Source of the DNA: Amphimedon queenslandica
Lineage: Eukaryota; Porifera; Demospongiae; Haplosclerida; Niphatidae
Assembly: GCF_000090795.2 (NCBI RefSeq)
Contig: NW_003546246.1
Location: 656,170 to 717,448, forward strand
Length of the DNA: 61,279 nucleotides
Direction of reading: 5' to 3'
Positions 22,444 through 33,839 of the stretch are shown here, in pieces. Below the pieces are notes generated by a model that saw only the letters and a list, made by a program, of their open reading frames with translations, did not search any database and was not told the DNA's origin. The translations under genes and the position numbers were made by a program. Numbering within the stretch: position 1 is the first letter of the stretch; every line of letters begins with the position of its first letter.

Positions 22444-23413
22444 GGCCAACTGTAGTCCTGCATCTTGAAGATACAGGAAATGGAAGAAATGAAGATTCTG
22501 CTAAAGCAAAATAGATATTAAAATCTATCACCACATTTTCTTTTGTTTTGGACTTCCTGGAAGTGATAACAAAGCTGTCTAAATCCTTTGAGGCTGACAA
22601 CTTACCATTATTTCTGTAATCTCTGCTATAGAATGAGCAGACTTAGCTTTATTAGCATTATGAAACGTCCTGGCACACGTCCTTTGAAGTTTGAGGACCT
22701 GCTAACTTCGAATGAATTTTAAGGACACAAGATAAGTGATATTACTATAAAAAATTAAATCAAAAACCAACAAAAGCAATTCATTGAGTTGGCAAAACAG
22801 TACATGACGAAAAGGTTTGATGTATTGAAATCAAGTGATGTTATGAATGCAGCGAAAGTTTTACTTGATGTAAGGAGATGGCCGACTGATAAAAAGGAGT
22901 TCGCTACATTTGGCGAAGCTGAACTGGCATGTTGACTTCAGCATTTTTAAAACCCTCTTCAGAATGCAGGATGTGACCATAGACATCTGGCAAACAATTC
23001 ACAAAGAACAGAAAGAAAACCTTCATAATGTACTGATGATGATATCGATCTGCCTAGAAATACCCTTTAGCACAGCAGTATGTGAAAGAGGGTTCTCCAC
23101 TATGAACCACATCAAAACCAACATGGGTTAATCCTTACAAACTAATAGTTGTGATAATCTAATGCGAATCAGCTTTGATGGGCAGCCACTTCACAAATTT
23201 GATCCCACCTGTGCTGTCACGAAATGGTGAGATAGTGGGCTTTGATCCCGTAGACCAGAATTTCAAAACTAGATAATGATTCGTATAATTTATTTCTTTG
23301 TTATAAAAAATATCAAACATTAACAACAATGAATAATTAATAAGTTGTCCCGGAGAAGTAAAATTTTGGTTAAGTTGTCCTTGGACAAGGGTGATAATTA
23401 ATTTCGAGCCCTG

Positions 23414-23420
23414 CAGGCCA
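23414..23420. repeat. target site duplication, right (CAGGCCA)
   Basis: Exact copy of 21415-21421, directly abutting the right hAT terminus. Confidence 0.85.
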
Positions 23421-23945
23421 ATTATTCCTGCACTTCTAGTTAATAATAGAGTATGTGACACTCTATTTTATGCCTGTGGTTTAAAAATTGAATAGATAAG
23501 TTGAAACAGGATACAGGTAGGTCAGATTATATTCCCGGCTGCTAATATTCATGGTGACAAAAACTAATAAAGAAGTTCAATTAAATAACATGGAAACCAA
23601 TCGATAGTTGCTAATACAACTGAATCATGCACAGTATGTAAGACCCTTCTCCAAATTCCTCTTTCATGCAGAAGCTGTACGTACTGAAGCATTAGAAAAG
23701 GCAATGATTCTAGACACTTCAGCTGGAAGGGAGTCATATAATAATAATAAAGCATCTCTCCCTAAGGAAGTCAAATCTATAGCAACACTAGTTTTAAGCT
23801 TGTTTACCAAAGTAACCAAGAAATGGTGAAAAAAATGCTCCATTGAGACAACACCCACCCACTTCACTTCTCCATTGCTTTAATCAGCGGAAGAAGTTAA
23901 AACAGTTCTTTTCTCTTAGGTGTTTTATCAACCTCATGAATTAGT

Positions 23946-24101
23946 TAAAGCACGGTTCCCCGTGCTGTATGGGAAATACTGTACGAGAGGTGTGGTCAAG
24001 AAAGCCATACAGCACGAGGCAAAGCCAAGTGCTATATGGTTTTCGAGACCACACCTCGAGTGCTGTATTTCTAGTACAGCACAGGAGGAACCGTGCTTTT
24101 A
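23946..24101. mobile_element. foldback MITE
   Basis: Ends TAAAGCACGGTTCC and, reversed, TAAAAGCACGGTTCC; most of the 156 bp folds on itself. Internal GTGCTGTAT-type words recur in both orientations (also near 24291). Flanks share TAGT, a possible 4-bp target duplication, or TTAA/TTTA if piggyBac-derived. No ORF. The superfamily is not settled. Confidence 0.7.
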
Positions 24102-24109
24102 CTAGTTTA

Positions 24110-25880
24110 TGGTCATAGTGCGTGGGTGCATGAAAAGCAACAGCCCAAGGCCAAGTAAAAAATAGCTTAAAGAGAACCAAAAGACTGAAAAAAGAATGCA
24201 GTAACTGACTATCTGCTACAGGATTCTTCTACCTTGTGTGATTCTTAGTGGGGAGCTGTAACAGTTTCTACAACAAAAAACCACAAACTGTGTGCTGTAT
24301 GAGATATACAGCATGGGTGGCGCCTTTGATGCACCCCCACACTATACTATAAAGCTACTTGTACATGTAATAGCTCTCTGCAAGTGAGAAAGTGAGCTTT
24401 TTATGTAATCAGAAATACGACAGCTTCTTGTTCTGTAACTAAGTAAAACAGCAAGCTATCATTTTATAACTTAAAAATATGAAACGGAAAGGTTTCATAC
24501 AGCCTCCAATACCTTTAGTTTGTGCAGCGGAGTGAGCAGACTATTTTTAAACTAGCATGTGAAAAATGTAACCACTGATCTATTAGCACTGAGGATACGC
24601 ATGGGTGTAAAGGGGGATGGGCTGCAAAGTAAATTAAAAATGGCTGGTGGCCTTTGAATGTAATTAAAACTGTGGAGTGAAGCATGACAGAATGCAAGCA
24701 CCACAGGCATCCTAACGACCTAAAGAGACTCTTACAAGAGCACAGACAGTTTTACTAACCCCAATACAAGCAGAATAATAAAATGAGCCATGCCTCATGG
24801 CTTCATCAGACCAAAGTTATCTACCCTTGTTCTTATGTACTTGTAGATAGCAAGGCATGAAATTTTATAAATGAAGCCTAAAGGCACCTTTCTCTGCCGT
24901 AGACTCAAACTTAATTTTGAAAGTCATCTTGATCATCCCGAACTCAGCAAGTTTCGCTATTAATGGCTTTAATTAACTTAACCCTGATTTATTCAATAGA
25001 TAAGAGTATTAAGAAAAAAAAATATAAGGAAAATAAGAGGCTAGGCAATTCCAGCCTCTTTCTTTCACTGTTACTATGTCAATTACTGATGTAATGAATA
25101 CCTTTATCAGGTGTAGTCACCATTTTGATATTTGCTGTTTATTTTAGGCAGATTACCTCTGTTCATACTGTGCATGATCATTTAAGCAGTAGTATACACC
25201 CCAATGTATGGTTGTGTTACATTGATCATAGAAAGATAAACCTAACTACAAAATCATAACAGAATTTAATTCATTAAGGGTGCTGCCCAACGGCCCACGC
25301 ACAACTTTTAATCTGTTGCTAAGGGAGCTGTTTTTCCAAAAGTACTTTAACAATGATAATGAAACCATTACTGGTTGAAAGACAGTAACTATATCAGTCT
25401 GTAAGCTAACTTGGAGCCTTTAACTCATAATAGCTGTGGCATCAAGAGCTAAAATACTGAAGACTTTTCAAAAGCAAAAAAGTCCTCTTACTTTCAATTT
25501 GAATTACCAGATTTCTAGGTGAAGGCGATTTTTAACTAAACAAATTGATTAACATAGAAATATTTTTCTTTTTCTTCTTGAAATACCATTAATTTTAATT
25601 TTCGTATTGATTGACACTACAATTTACTATACTAGCCCTGTTTAATTGAAATATCTCTATGTTATGTAACCATATAAATATGCATTCTGATCACCACAGG
25701 CAAAGTTTTTTCGAAATGTTGCATTTTTGTGGCATAAAACACCAATTATAAAATCTAACTTTTATTTTACATCTTTTTGGGAAGCCTCAGTACTTTTACT
25801 CCCTTTCTTAAAAGTGCTTCATAAAATTTAAACCCATTTATAAGAACCTAATAAGGTTCTTCTATGGGACACTTGTATGG
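24110..25880. other. non-coding stretch
   Basis: No gene or repeat that I can support. The GTGCTGTAT...ATACAGCA segment at 24290-24315 resembles part of the neighbouring foldback MITE. The rest is AT-rich without long ORFs. Confidence 0.45.
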
Positions 25881-25995
25881 CTTAAACATTTCTGCATAAA
25901 ATAATAGTTGCTAGAAGCAGCACCCTTAAGAATGAAAACAAGACTAGTACATAGCATAGATGGGGAATAATAAAAAAAACAAAAGGGTAGAACAC

Positions 25996-26148
25996 CTTGC
26001 ATACTGGTGTGATAAGAATCCACAGCACTGCATAAGTGCTGTGAGTTAAGGCCTTCATGACTGCCACAGTAGGACTATCCTCTTTGTACTTATCGTACTT
26101 GTCAGCAAGTAGATACTCCTTTTCCTTACTTTTCCCCAATTCCATCAT
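25996..26148 (-). CDS. possible first coding exon of a membrane protein
   Basis: ATG at 26148 begins MMELGKSKEKEYLLADKYDK, followed by YKEDSPTVAVMKAL and a hydrophobic stretch (STYAVLWILITPVC). The segment ends AAG with GTGTTC as a possible donor. Composition (charged N-terminus followed by a membrane-like helix) is better than the AT-driven ORFs nearby. No partner exons found and the family is unknown, so confidence is low. Confidence 0.3.
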
Positions 26149-26159
26149 ATTACTTTTCC

Positions 26160-28800
26160 AGTTTTATATTTCTAGTAACTAACTAATAAAAACTAAAATA
26201 GAAGTTGTTAATTAGTCTAGCACCTCCCTGCTGCTAAAAATTAGTTTCAGAGGAACTATAGCCACAGCACTGGTCAAGCAATAAGTTAAGAAAGGAAGGA
26301 TCACTGAACTAGAATAAACTAGTTTGGTGAACACAATAAAATGAGATAATATGCTGATAAGCCACCACATGATCTTTCAATATACACAACTTATAATTGA
26401 CAGAGATTGTGGTTTACAAGTATAAAAACTGACTATAACAAACAATAGTATTGCAAACTTAAGTCAACCTCAGTTGAGAAGAAACCACAATCACACCTTA
26501 TAACATTTTTGTCACTAATGCTAGCAACTTGAAATTTGGTATAGCTGCATAATGGGTTCTTCCAAAAATCTTACCCATTTTTGAGTTTCTAGGTACTCTG
26601 GAAGGATCCAAATGGGTTCTTCCGCTTCACATGAAAGGAGCCACCATCATGAAATGTGTGCGTCAATCCGAAGAATGTTTTGCATCTCAATATATTTGGT
26701 CAAAAAAGCAAATGTTCTTCATTTAAAAAAAAACAAAACATATCAAGCTCTCTAGATATACTAATATTCAACTAGGAGCTTTCTCTTGAGGATAATTCTT
26801 GTTAAATCATTCCCAAGCTTCTCAATCTTAGTTGTTTTTCATTGCCAGAACACACATTGATCCAGCCATATTCCAAGCCTTTATACCAGCTAAAAACAGG
26901 CACAAAAACAAGAAAAGGATAGATGGAGGTAGCAGCAACCACTTTAGAGGTACAACAGATAGTGAAGTAAGTTAAAGGAAAAGAAACACTCGAAGAATGA
27001 CAGAGCCTGCATTGATATTTGGGCGGGGATGCACGTGATGCTTTAATGACAAAAATATTGATTTACTTCCGTTTTTTTCTCTACTGAAACCAACTATAAC
27101 TACTGTATTACTAACTAAAAGTATTTTTATGGAAAGATAAGTAACAAAAATTCCATTAAACAATACCACTTTAACAGGTACCATCTTATTTGTATAATAC
27201 ATTGTACATGTAGCATATACAATGTAGATTTTACGGTCAATGCTTACCCATTAAAACACATTTTTTTGGGAACAAAATGCCTAACTCAATGGGAAAAGAA
27301 CCAGTCAAAAACTAACCTTTGACTGAAGTTTGATTTTCTTGACATTTTTTGCAGGCTGAGATTTATATTTTTTGTCATTTCTAAAAGCAGTTCCTCCTTC
27401 TAAGGACAAGTGTTTAAATTCACAGAAGGACCAGCAGTAGCATAAAAGTTGTCATCACCCTGACTGCTTAGTGAGTAATAGTTGTCAAGGCATTATTAGG
27501 GGCAAGCACTAAATACTGGGGTAAGCACTAAATACTGGAAACTCTCAGGGATTCACAAAATATTTTAATTCCCTTGACCCCTTTTAAGGAGGGGGCCCCT
27601 CTACCTGTGGCACCTCTTTCTAAGTGACAACCAAGACTAGTGAGTTTTAAAACTGATACAGCACTTGTCAGCAATAAGTTGACAAAGGAAAGATTACTGA
27701 ACAAGACAAGAGTCGTTTGGTGAATGCTAGATAAATTTACACAAGTTACATGTAAGTTTACCTGACATTGTGGTAACATTGAACATACATGTAGTTTAAA
27801 ACTATAGTAAGGCCACATTGACTTTCTTAAGCTAATTATAAATGCACAGTAGTTTTCACATGAAAGTAGCTGTTAATTGTCAGTAAAATAAGAAAATTAT
27901 TTTAATTCAAAGGTCATTAAGTCACTGTGGCTCTACTTTAATCAATCATAATACCTTTTTGTTTTCCTGGCATTTCCTTTTGTTCTTTTATACGTTACAG
28001 CACCTTTTCTACAGGCAAAGGTTAGAGAGGATATGCATGAGCTACTGGGGTCTAAGTAAATCTTAGTGAGGAAACCCCACTCAGGGTGACGAACATTTCC
28101 GATCAATACAGTAATTTTTAGCAATTATTCATTTCAATATCAAGCCATATCTCATTTTAATTTGGTAATAGTTGTACCATCACAACATATCAGTGAAATT
28201 TGATAATATGTCACAAAATATCATACAGTGCACAAAGTAGCATTGTTAAGTTGCAACATCACATGCAGGACAGGCACTTACCGCTCCCCACTGAATTGGT
28301 CTACAATTCATTCTCTATACCTTGGTAGTAAATACAGAATAACATTTGTCATATTAACAAAGAGGTAGTGATTGTAAGGCATGAAGAATGCTTTATATAC
28401 TTACATGCTTATTATATGCTTTAGACAATTGATGATCATTTGAAATGCTTTGTTTGATAAGTGTTAATTGACATTTGTGTAATGAAGACTTGGTATCAAA
28501 TACAACAGTAGGCCTTACTAGTGCATTAAACTGAATAGAAGAGCATGTGTGGAGAATAGAATTTACATGTATCTTTACATAACATATTGACAAAAGTTAT
28601 GAGGCATGCTCTAGACTATATATGTACATGTACATATGGTGTACATGTAGTTTCTTACATGGAAAATCATCCCCTAAGTATATTTCTCTAGTTATTTCAC
28701 TATTCATGCACTTTCAAACCAAGACAATTGATATTTTGTGGCCAAATAAATGCTATCAAGGGCAAGGCCCTACTACAACAAAACAGGAAGCCAAAGTACA
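26160..28800. other. non-coding stretch
   Basis: AT-rich with scattered weak ORFs. A minus-strand segment 28124-27942 (TVLIGNVRHPEWGFLTKIYL) could be an exon, but I cannot connect it to anything. GCACTAAATACTGG is directly repeated near 27506 and 27524. Confidence 0.4.
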
Positions 28801-28871
28801 GTAAGTCAGTAACACAAAGCTATTACAAATGCTATATAAAATACTCATTATGGTAAAAGTATTGTACTTAC

Positions 28872-28965
28872 AGCTGGACCGAGGCACCTCTGTCACTTCA
28901 CAAAGATTAAAGTTCCTGTTGCCAATAAACAACTTGTAAGGGCAAGCAACAAAACCAGAAGTCAA
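28872..28965 (-). pseudogene. duplicated exon-like segment
   Basis: The minus strand reads CPYKLFIGNRNFNLCEVTEV and then PRSS, ending at a consensus donor (GTAAGTA, 28865-28871). The sequence around the donor, including the downstream 40 bp, is a diverged copy of the segment ending at 29038, showing a local tandem duplication of about 170 bp. Confidence 0.35.
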
Positions 28966-29037
28966 AGTACAGCCTGGTAGTTGCTTTTACTATAGCTAGA
29001 TAAAATACTTATATTGTCGAGAATGTATTGTACTTAC

Positions 29038-29139
29038 AGCTGGACCAAAGCACTTTAGCCACTTTACGAAGTTCAACAAACAGCCTCCAGCTACTTCTTG
29101 CCCTTGCCACTTGGACTTCTTGGTCGAGGCTCTAAGCAT
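29038..29139 (-). CDS. possible first coding exon, unidentified
   Basis: ATG at 29139 encodes MLRASTKKSKWQGQEVAGGC then LLNFVKWLKCFGPA, ending at a GTAAGTA donor (29031-29037). Basic N-terminus. No family recognised. Its diverged duplicate lies at 28872-28965, also with a donor. About 120 bp further on, the plus strand has a good start context (CCATGG at 29257) but only 14 codons follow. Confidence 0.35.
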
Positions 29140-29289
29140 GCGCACTGCAAAGTTATAAAGTCATGCATGATGGTGAAATATTTCATGGGGCGGAGCTATC
29201 ACACCCACATACAGCTATCAGGTAGCATATACTTAAAAATGGTAGTATAGAGTACCCATGGCAACTACGCTGATTCGAGCAACACTGAA

Positions 29290-30545
29290 GGCCACTAAAT
29301 GAGCTTACTAAGTAAGTTGAGGTTTTAAAGTAGTTTGACAAAAAATTATATATTGCGTGAAGTTGTCAAAGCGTTATTATAATCAGTGTTGTTTATTTTG
29401 CTGTTATTAAAATAAATTATGCTACTAACTAAATAGTCTTGCCCCAATTATGCCAAATCTTCAAATATTAATATAGTAACCGGATGTACACCAACTGTTG
29501 AATGGAGCCTAATGTACAACAAATTTTGGTAAATTAACTATAAATAAATTTGCAAAGTAAGGTCTTAGCATGCCTTGTGTTTGTGGGGCAGGCTTGAGGA
29601 TGAAGGGATGACTGAAATGCAGTACAGTGTATATCATTATAATATGGATGCAAATGCAACACTGATGCCAGCTATAAGCTTTGTTATACCATTACGCTGC
29701 TACACAAATCATTCGAATAGTAGTATTAATGTTAGCCTGCCACCTAATTAAGCAACAATACATAACTATTTAAAACCCTTCTCAGCATTACGTTTATTCA
29801 AAGTACAATAGATTGTTGTAATTGCTGTGTCACTAAATGCTTCCATTTAACTAACTATAGCACAAAGTTACTGCTTTATACCATTATGCCTGCTGTTCCA
29901 AACTGATTATAATTTATTCATACTATGTTATTTTTTATAGTAATTATTACTCATTGAGACTTATTCATAAATATTGGAATTGATATGGTCAAGAGGGCAC
30001 TGCTGTTGATATAATGCGCAGCTAGATCATAGTACCGTGATCATGTTTTCTTGTATGAATTAAGATAAGTAAGCTAAATTTTAGGTCAGTATAACAGTTT
30101 TAAATTGCAGTGACACATCAGGCTGGAAAAATATTTAACTTCTCGTGGCATTGCCTCTCAAATTGGATTTTTACTCAAATGCTTATAACACTTCAAAAAG
30201 CATTTTAAAACAGCTGCTATGGTTGTAGACAAATCCTTGTCATTTAAATCAGTTATCATAAGACTATAATTCATTGGTCTGTGTCTAGTTTACACAGCAA
30301 AAGCAGCAGCCTTTGTATGTTTACAGGCAAATTAATGCATTGCCCTCTTGACCATATATTCTAATTAATTATGAATAAGTCTTATAATCCCATGCCAATT
30401 GCAGCTTTTTATGTCCCTAGCCTTAATGTTATATATCCATGGTTTCCCATAAGGCATACTAAGTGATCTAAAATGAGTTGACAAGCATTGCTTGTACAAA
30501 GACATATGCATTACTACATTGTATGTGTACATGTACAAGCATGTC
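29290..30545. other. non-coding stretch
   Basis: AT-rich, no ORFs of note, no recognisable repeat ends. Confidence 0.5.
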
Positions 30546-30795
30546 TTAACCGTTCAGCGCCGAATGACGTTTCTGTACATCAAAGGCACGCATGTATTGT
30601 AGTACACATGACGTACTTCTACATTGCACAGCAACAGTAAGCTACAGCAAGGGTGTTTATATTCCTGTCTTACATCTCTTGAACTCCTACATCAATTGTA
30701 AACCTTCTACAACTATAAACAATAGTCTTTCTCGACTTCAGCAATGAGAGTATTTTATTTTACAAGGAACAACAAAATAAAATTAATATTATCAG

Positions 30796-32056
30796 ATGGC
30801 AGCTCTTTTCACTGCAGAGGAAGTGCTCCAGTTGCTTACGACAGATAATGATGATGTACTAGAACATTTTGATTTTGAAAGTAATGATGAGCTTGAATTC
30901 AACAACTATGATGAGTAAGGAAAAAAATATAGTTGCATAAAGTGAAGAATACCTGATGCAGGGCAAGTAATGGTGAGAATGATGAGAATGCAGGAGTAGT
31001 ACCAGTAACTCAAGCACTACCTATGACACCAGAACAGGGACCAATAAATCCAATACCAGTGCCCGTAATGGACCAGCCAGTATCTACAAAGTAAGGAATA
31101 CTTTTGAATTATATACATAATGCAAATACTAATAATTATAATGATACTAATTATACATAAAAAAATATAACAATAAAGAAGTAACAAAACAATGAAACAT
31201 CATTTTACAAAAATAACATAATCATGCAATATTATAATAAATGAAGGATACCAAATCTATGCTATACCGTATAGGGGGTAATTTGGACAGGATTAAATTT
31301 GGCAAATTTGGTGTTTTGATACACATTCGCCAACATAAAACCCCGCCATTTTGAGCCATTATACACGTGCTCAATGGGATGTGGCCACAAATTTGCCAAA
31401 TTAATATTTTTAATCACCAAAATGTAGCAATTTGCCAAATTTCAGCCTCTTCAAATTACCTGCTATATGGTAGCTCTTACAACAATAATTATGCAACAAT
31501 TTTTTTTTGAAAAAATCATTGCTTATAGTATCAGTGGACAGATGAGCTTGAACCTGTGTATGTCCAGGAATTTGACCAACCAACAAGAATAGCTGTTCCT
31601 ATACCAAACACTGTCAGGGAGGCATTTGAACTAATATTTGACCACACACTAGTTCAGCACCTAGTGACAGAGACAAATTGATACGCCGGATCAGTAATGG
31701 GAGATTAGAAGTATGACAAGTGGCAGAAAGTAGGGGTGAATGACATTTACGCCTACTTTGGGGTCATAATTACGATGGGTCTTGTGGACCAGCCATCAAT
31801 TCATGACTACTGGAGCAGGGATTCTCTTTTCAACTGTCCAGCAATTGCTGAAAGAATGACTAGGGACAGATTCCTTGAGATACATAGATATCTTCATTTT
31901 GTTGACAATGAGAGAGTGAGCCAACCAAACATTCCAGGGTACGACCGCCTTTGTAAGGTACAACTTGTCCTAGAAATGATAGAGAATTAGGGAATGTGCA
32001 ATAGATGAGGCAATGGTACCTTACAAGGGCAGGTCATCCCTAAAACAATATACATG
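30796..32056 (+). pseudogene. piggyBac transposase with spliced 5' exons, truncated
   Basis: Exon 1 (30796-30914) starts MAALFTAEEVLQLLTTDNDD; GTAAGG donor; 47-bp intron ending TGATGCAG. Exon 2 (30962-31090) joins in frame (DEASNGENDENAGV, TPEQGPINPIPVPVMDQPVS) and ends at another GTAAGG. Intron 2 (31091-31528) holds a MITE. Exon 3 reads YQWTDELEPVYVQEFDQPTR, then PNTVREAFELIFDHTLVQHL and VTETN with TGA where the family has Arg (TNRYA), a second stop at about 31705, then NDIYAYFGVIITMGLVDQPS, IHDYWSRDSLFNCPAIAERM, RDRFLEIHRYLHFVDN, GYDRLCKVQLVLEM and, after a frameshift, CAIDEAMVPYKGRSSLKQY, where it ends. The exon 2/3 phase is off by one base. PiggyBac transposases cut and paste at TTAA. This copy is dead. 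Confidence 0.9.
31265..31472. mobile_element. MITE with TA-CCGTA ends, inside piggyBac intron 2
   Basis: Left end TACCGTATAGGGGGTAATTT and right end, reversed, TACCATATAGCAGGTAATTT. TA may be the target duplication. The interior is AT-rich with a repeated TTTGCCAAATT word. It lies wholly within intron 2 of the piggyBac gene. Confidence 0.75.
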
Positions 32057-32159
32057 TATATGGTTATCGATCTACATGTATGTTACATCACTAGTACAAA
32101 TTAAATGTTAAAAGGTATGTACATTAATGACTGGCTAAAAACTATTCATTTTACTAGAT

Positions 32160-33330
32160 CTAAAGCTATGAATTTTTGCAAGAATTAGATCATGAGGGTG
32201 TCAATACTAGGAGGTCTAAATGTTTGAAGAGACGCTTGTACTATAATAAGGTAATGTAGTTATTTTATTAAATTCACATTTGTGACTGTGTAATTGTAAA
32301 TTAATAGGGGCCAAACTTTGTTTGGCACATAGATGGATAAGATAATTGACCCCTTATGAATTAGCTATACCCATTTGTATTGATGGGGGTAAGTAATTAA
32401 ATGTATAATACTTTTGTTATTTGGATTCTTTCATCATTTTTTCAAGGAAAATTTTGTGGTTAAAAGTTACACCTACTAACCATGACCCCAAAGTGGTGTG
32501 AAGATTTTATTTAGAATCAGTTAAAGAGATTGGCGGTATGAAGTAGAAATTATTTTAAATTGACTTCCAGTGAGGTAGTCTGAAGTATTTAAGGTCACAC
32601 TACGGTACAAAGATCTGTGTAATAGCATCAATACACATTGCTTTTCATTTGGCTGACAGTACTGGACTAAGCCAAAGTACACATATATATGGATCGTTGA
32701 GGAGGAACATGGTTGGCATTCATAGTCGTGTTATTCAATTGTAATGGTGTAATAGAGAATAGAAAGCTGGTGGTTACAACTATGACGACTTAAAACTTCA
32801 TGGTGGATGAATTTGTTATAAGTACTTAACATCTTAGTCTTACTATATTTTATTATTAGCTGCTAATGGTCTTAAAGATTGTAACTGTTTTGATAGCTCT
32901 CAAAGGCATGAGTTAGTTTCTGATGAAGTATATCATTTTGATAAATTTTTACTTAAGTATGCAGTGTCATACTGTATGGCACATACATGTATACTGGAAA
33001 ATGAATTGAATGAGTTCACTGACAAATGGAATTCTCATAAGATATGGAAAAATTTGAAAACATTACTACCATCAGGGATTCCAAATGATTTGTATGACCT
33101 ACCACAAGTAAATGGTTAGTAAAACAGAATAGTGTGATAATTAAGTAATTGTCTTTAGGTGTCCATGATCACTTGCTACCAGTTAATACTGCAGTATGGG
33201 TATATGCCATGGATAAAAAGAGTAAAAAGAAACCTCGGTTTATCCTTACAGCTTTGAACATGAAGCTAATAGGATATTGGCAAGGCAATTTAGTATCACA
33301 AGGGTGACATCACAGCAGAGAATTGTGAGT
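32160..33330 (+). pseudogene. integrase-core-domain gene remnant with introns
   Basis: Segments match, in order, the metazoan integrase-core family characterised by a WHIDGYDKL motif. YEFLQELDHEGVNTRRSKCL with KRRLYYNK (about 32168-32254) is followed by a GTAATG donor and a 54-bp intron. GPNFVWHIDG (32309-) is followed by decayed codons, then FSRKILWLKVTPTNHDPKVV with FYLESVKEIGG (32450-32535). A decayed stretch covers the expected catalytic NQRIE region. HFDKFLLKYAVSYCMAHT leads to LNEFTDKWNSHKIW and LPSGIPNDLYDLPQVNG (32930-33115, equivalent to WNxHRIRPS...PSGxPDxLY). After another short intron GVHDHLLPVNTAVWVYAMDK is followed, in another frame, by SFEHEANRILARQFSITR. Numerous stops. Intact members are DDE integrases of unknown host role, probably transposon-derived. 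Confidence 0.8.
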
Positions 33331-33839
33331 GTGTACAAGTGTTTCATTGATAATATATAAAATGGTTCTTTGATTAATGATATAATGATAATTGTGTAAG
33401 TGAATTGTCAAGCAAGTTACATTTCTTATTTATTATCACTTTCTGCATGCCATAGTTGCAAAACCTATCTTGTTTTAAACACATTCACATTTTCGTTAGT
33501 ATAAATATGGCTTGCCGTGGGTCTTTTGCGTGTACCTTTGTAAAAATTTGTAATGTTATCAAGAATATTGCACAATCACTATCACTAACTTCTTCATTAG
33601 TTCTATTTTCCTGAATTCAGTTATATTCTCACAGCAGTCTTCAGTATGATTGACCTTAAGTAATTATAGAATGTACACAATAAATTAATCAATAATGGAT
33701 TTACTAACCAATTCATGATCTTCACGAGATTTACAATTAGGTATAAGACCTGTGTAAACCTCTAATGCTAACAAATAAAAAACCAATAAAAATAGTAACT
33801 TACCACAAAAATATATGCATCGCATAAAGGTAAAATTTT

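Larger units (their letters stand above)
21629..23131 (+). pseudogene. hAT transposase remnant
   Basis: Fragments occur in family order on the plus strand: NRLNKIGVTYWNDKAASTFI (21740-21800); a segment with HMIRGVPVVLFLG near 21925-21960; DIVSKRLVGFGADRASVMKG followed by CHNGV (22043-22117), the conserved GxGADGASVMxGxxNGV block preceding the catalytic region. After the gap come SKSFEADNL-type and LDVRRWPTD-type linker pieces. The C-terminal hAT dimerisation region (IPFSTAVCERGFSTMNHIKT) is at 23060-23127. Several stops and frameshifts; the central catalytic part is replaced by the palindrome and gap. It acts, when intact, as a nuclear cut-and-paste transposase. Confidence 0.85.
21422..23413 (+). 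mobile_element. complete hAT DNA transposon (inactive)
   Basis: The ends read CAGGGCTCAAAATTTA at the left and, reverse-complemented, CAGGGCTCGAAATTA at the right, a typical hAT terminal inverted repeat. A 7-bp target duplication flanks it. The interior carries a decayed hAT transposase on the plus strand, a 101-bp palindrome and a 10-base N gap. Total length is about 1992 bp in this assembly. Confidence 0.92.
20930..23850 (-). pseudogene. array copy 7, split by a hAT insertion
   Basis: The 3' part (20930-21421) carries the marker, the Leu-repeat tail and a segment equivalent to the MTVSNYGDCQ region. It breaks off in the codons for the AGMIGL motif and resumes at 23414 (AATTATTCCTGCACTTC, matching copy 1 across the junction). 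It continues to about 23850 with SFHQYY-like and other fragments. The interruption is the hAT element 21422-23413. Copy 1 supplies the uninterrupted reference for the insertion site. Confidence 0.6.
30546..32056 (+). mobile_element. 5' portion of a piggyBac-superfamily element
   Basis: TTAA (30546-30549) followed by CCGTTCAGCGCCGAATGACG fits a piggyBac left end; piggyBac elements duplicate TTAA. Coding sequence begins 250 bp later and similarity stops in the middle of the transposase domain at about 32056, where the sequence turns into AT-rich DNA. The right half and the right end are missing. Confidence 0.7.

Noticed and set aside
29257-29310. Plus-strand start codon in good context as a bidirectional promoter partner
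   Set aside because: Only 14 codons before a stop and no convincing downstream exon.
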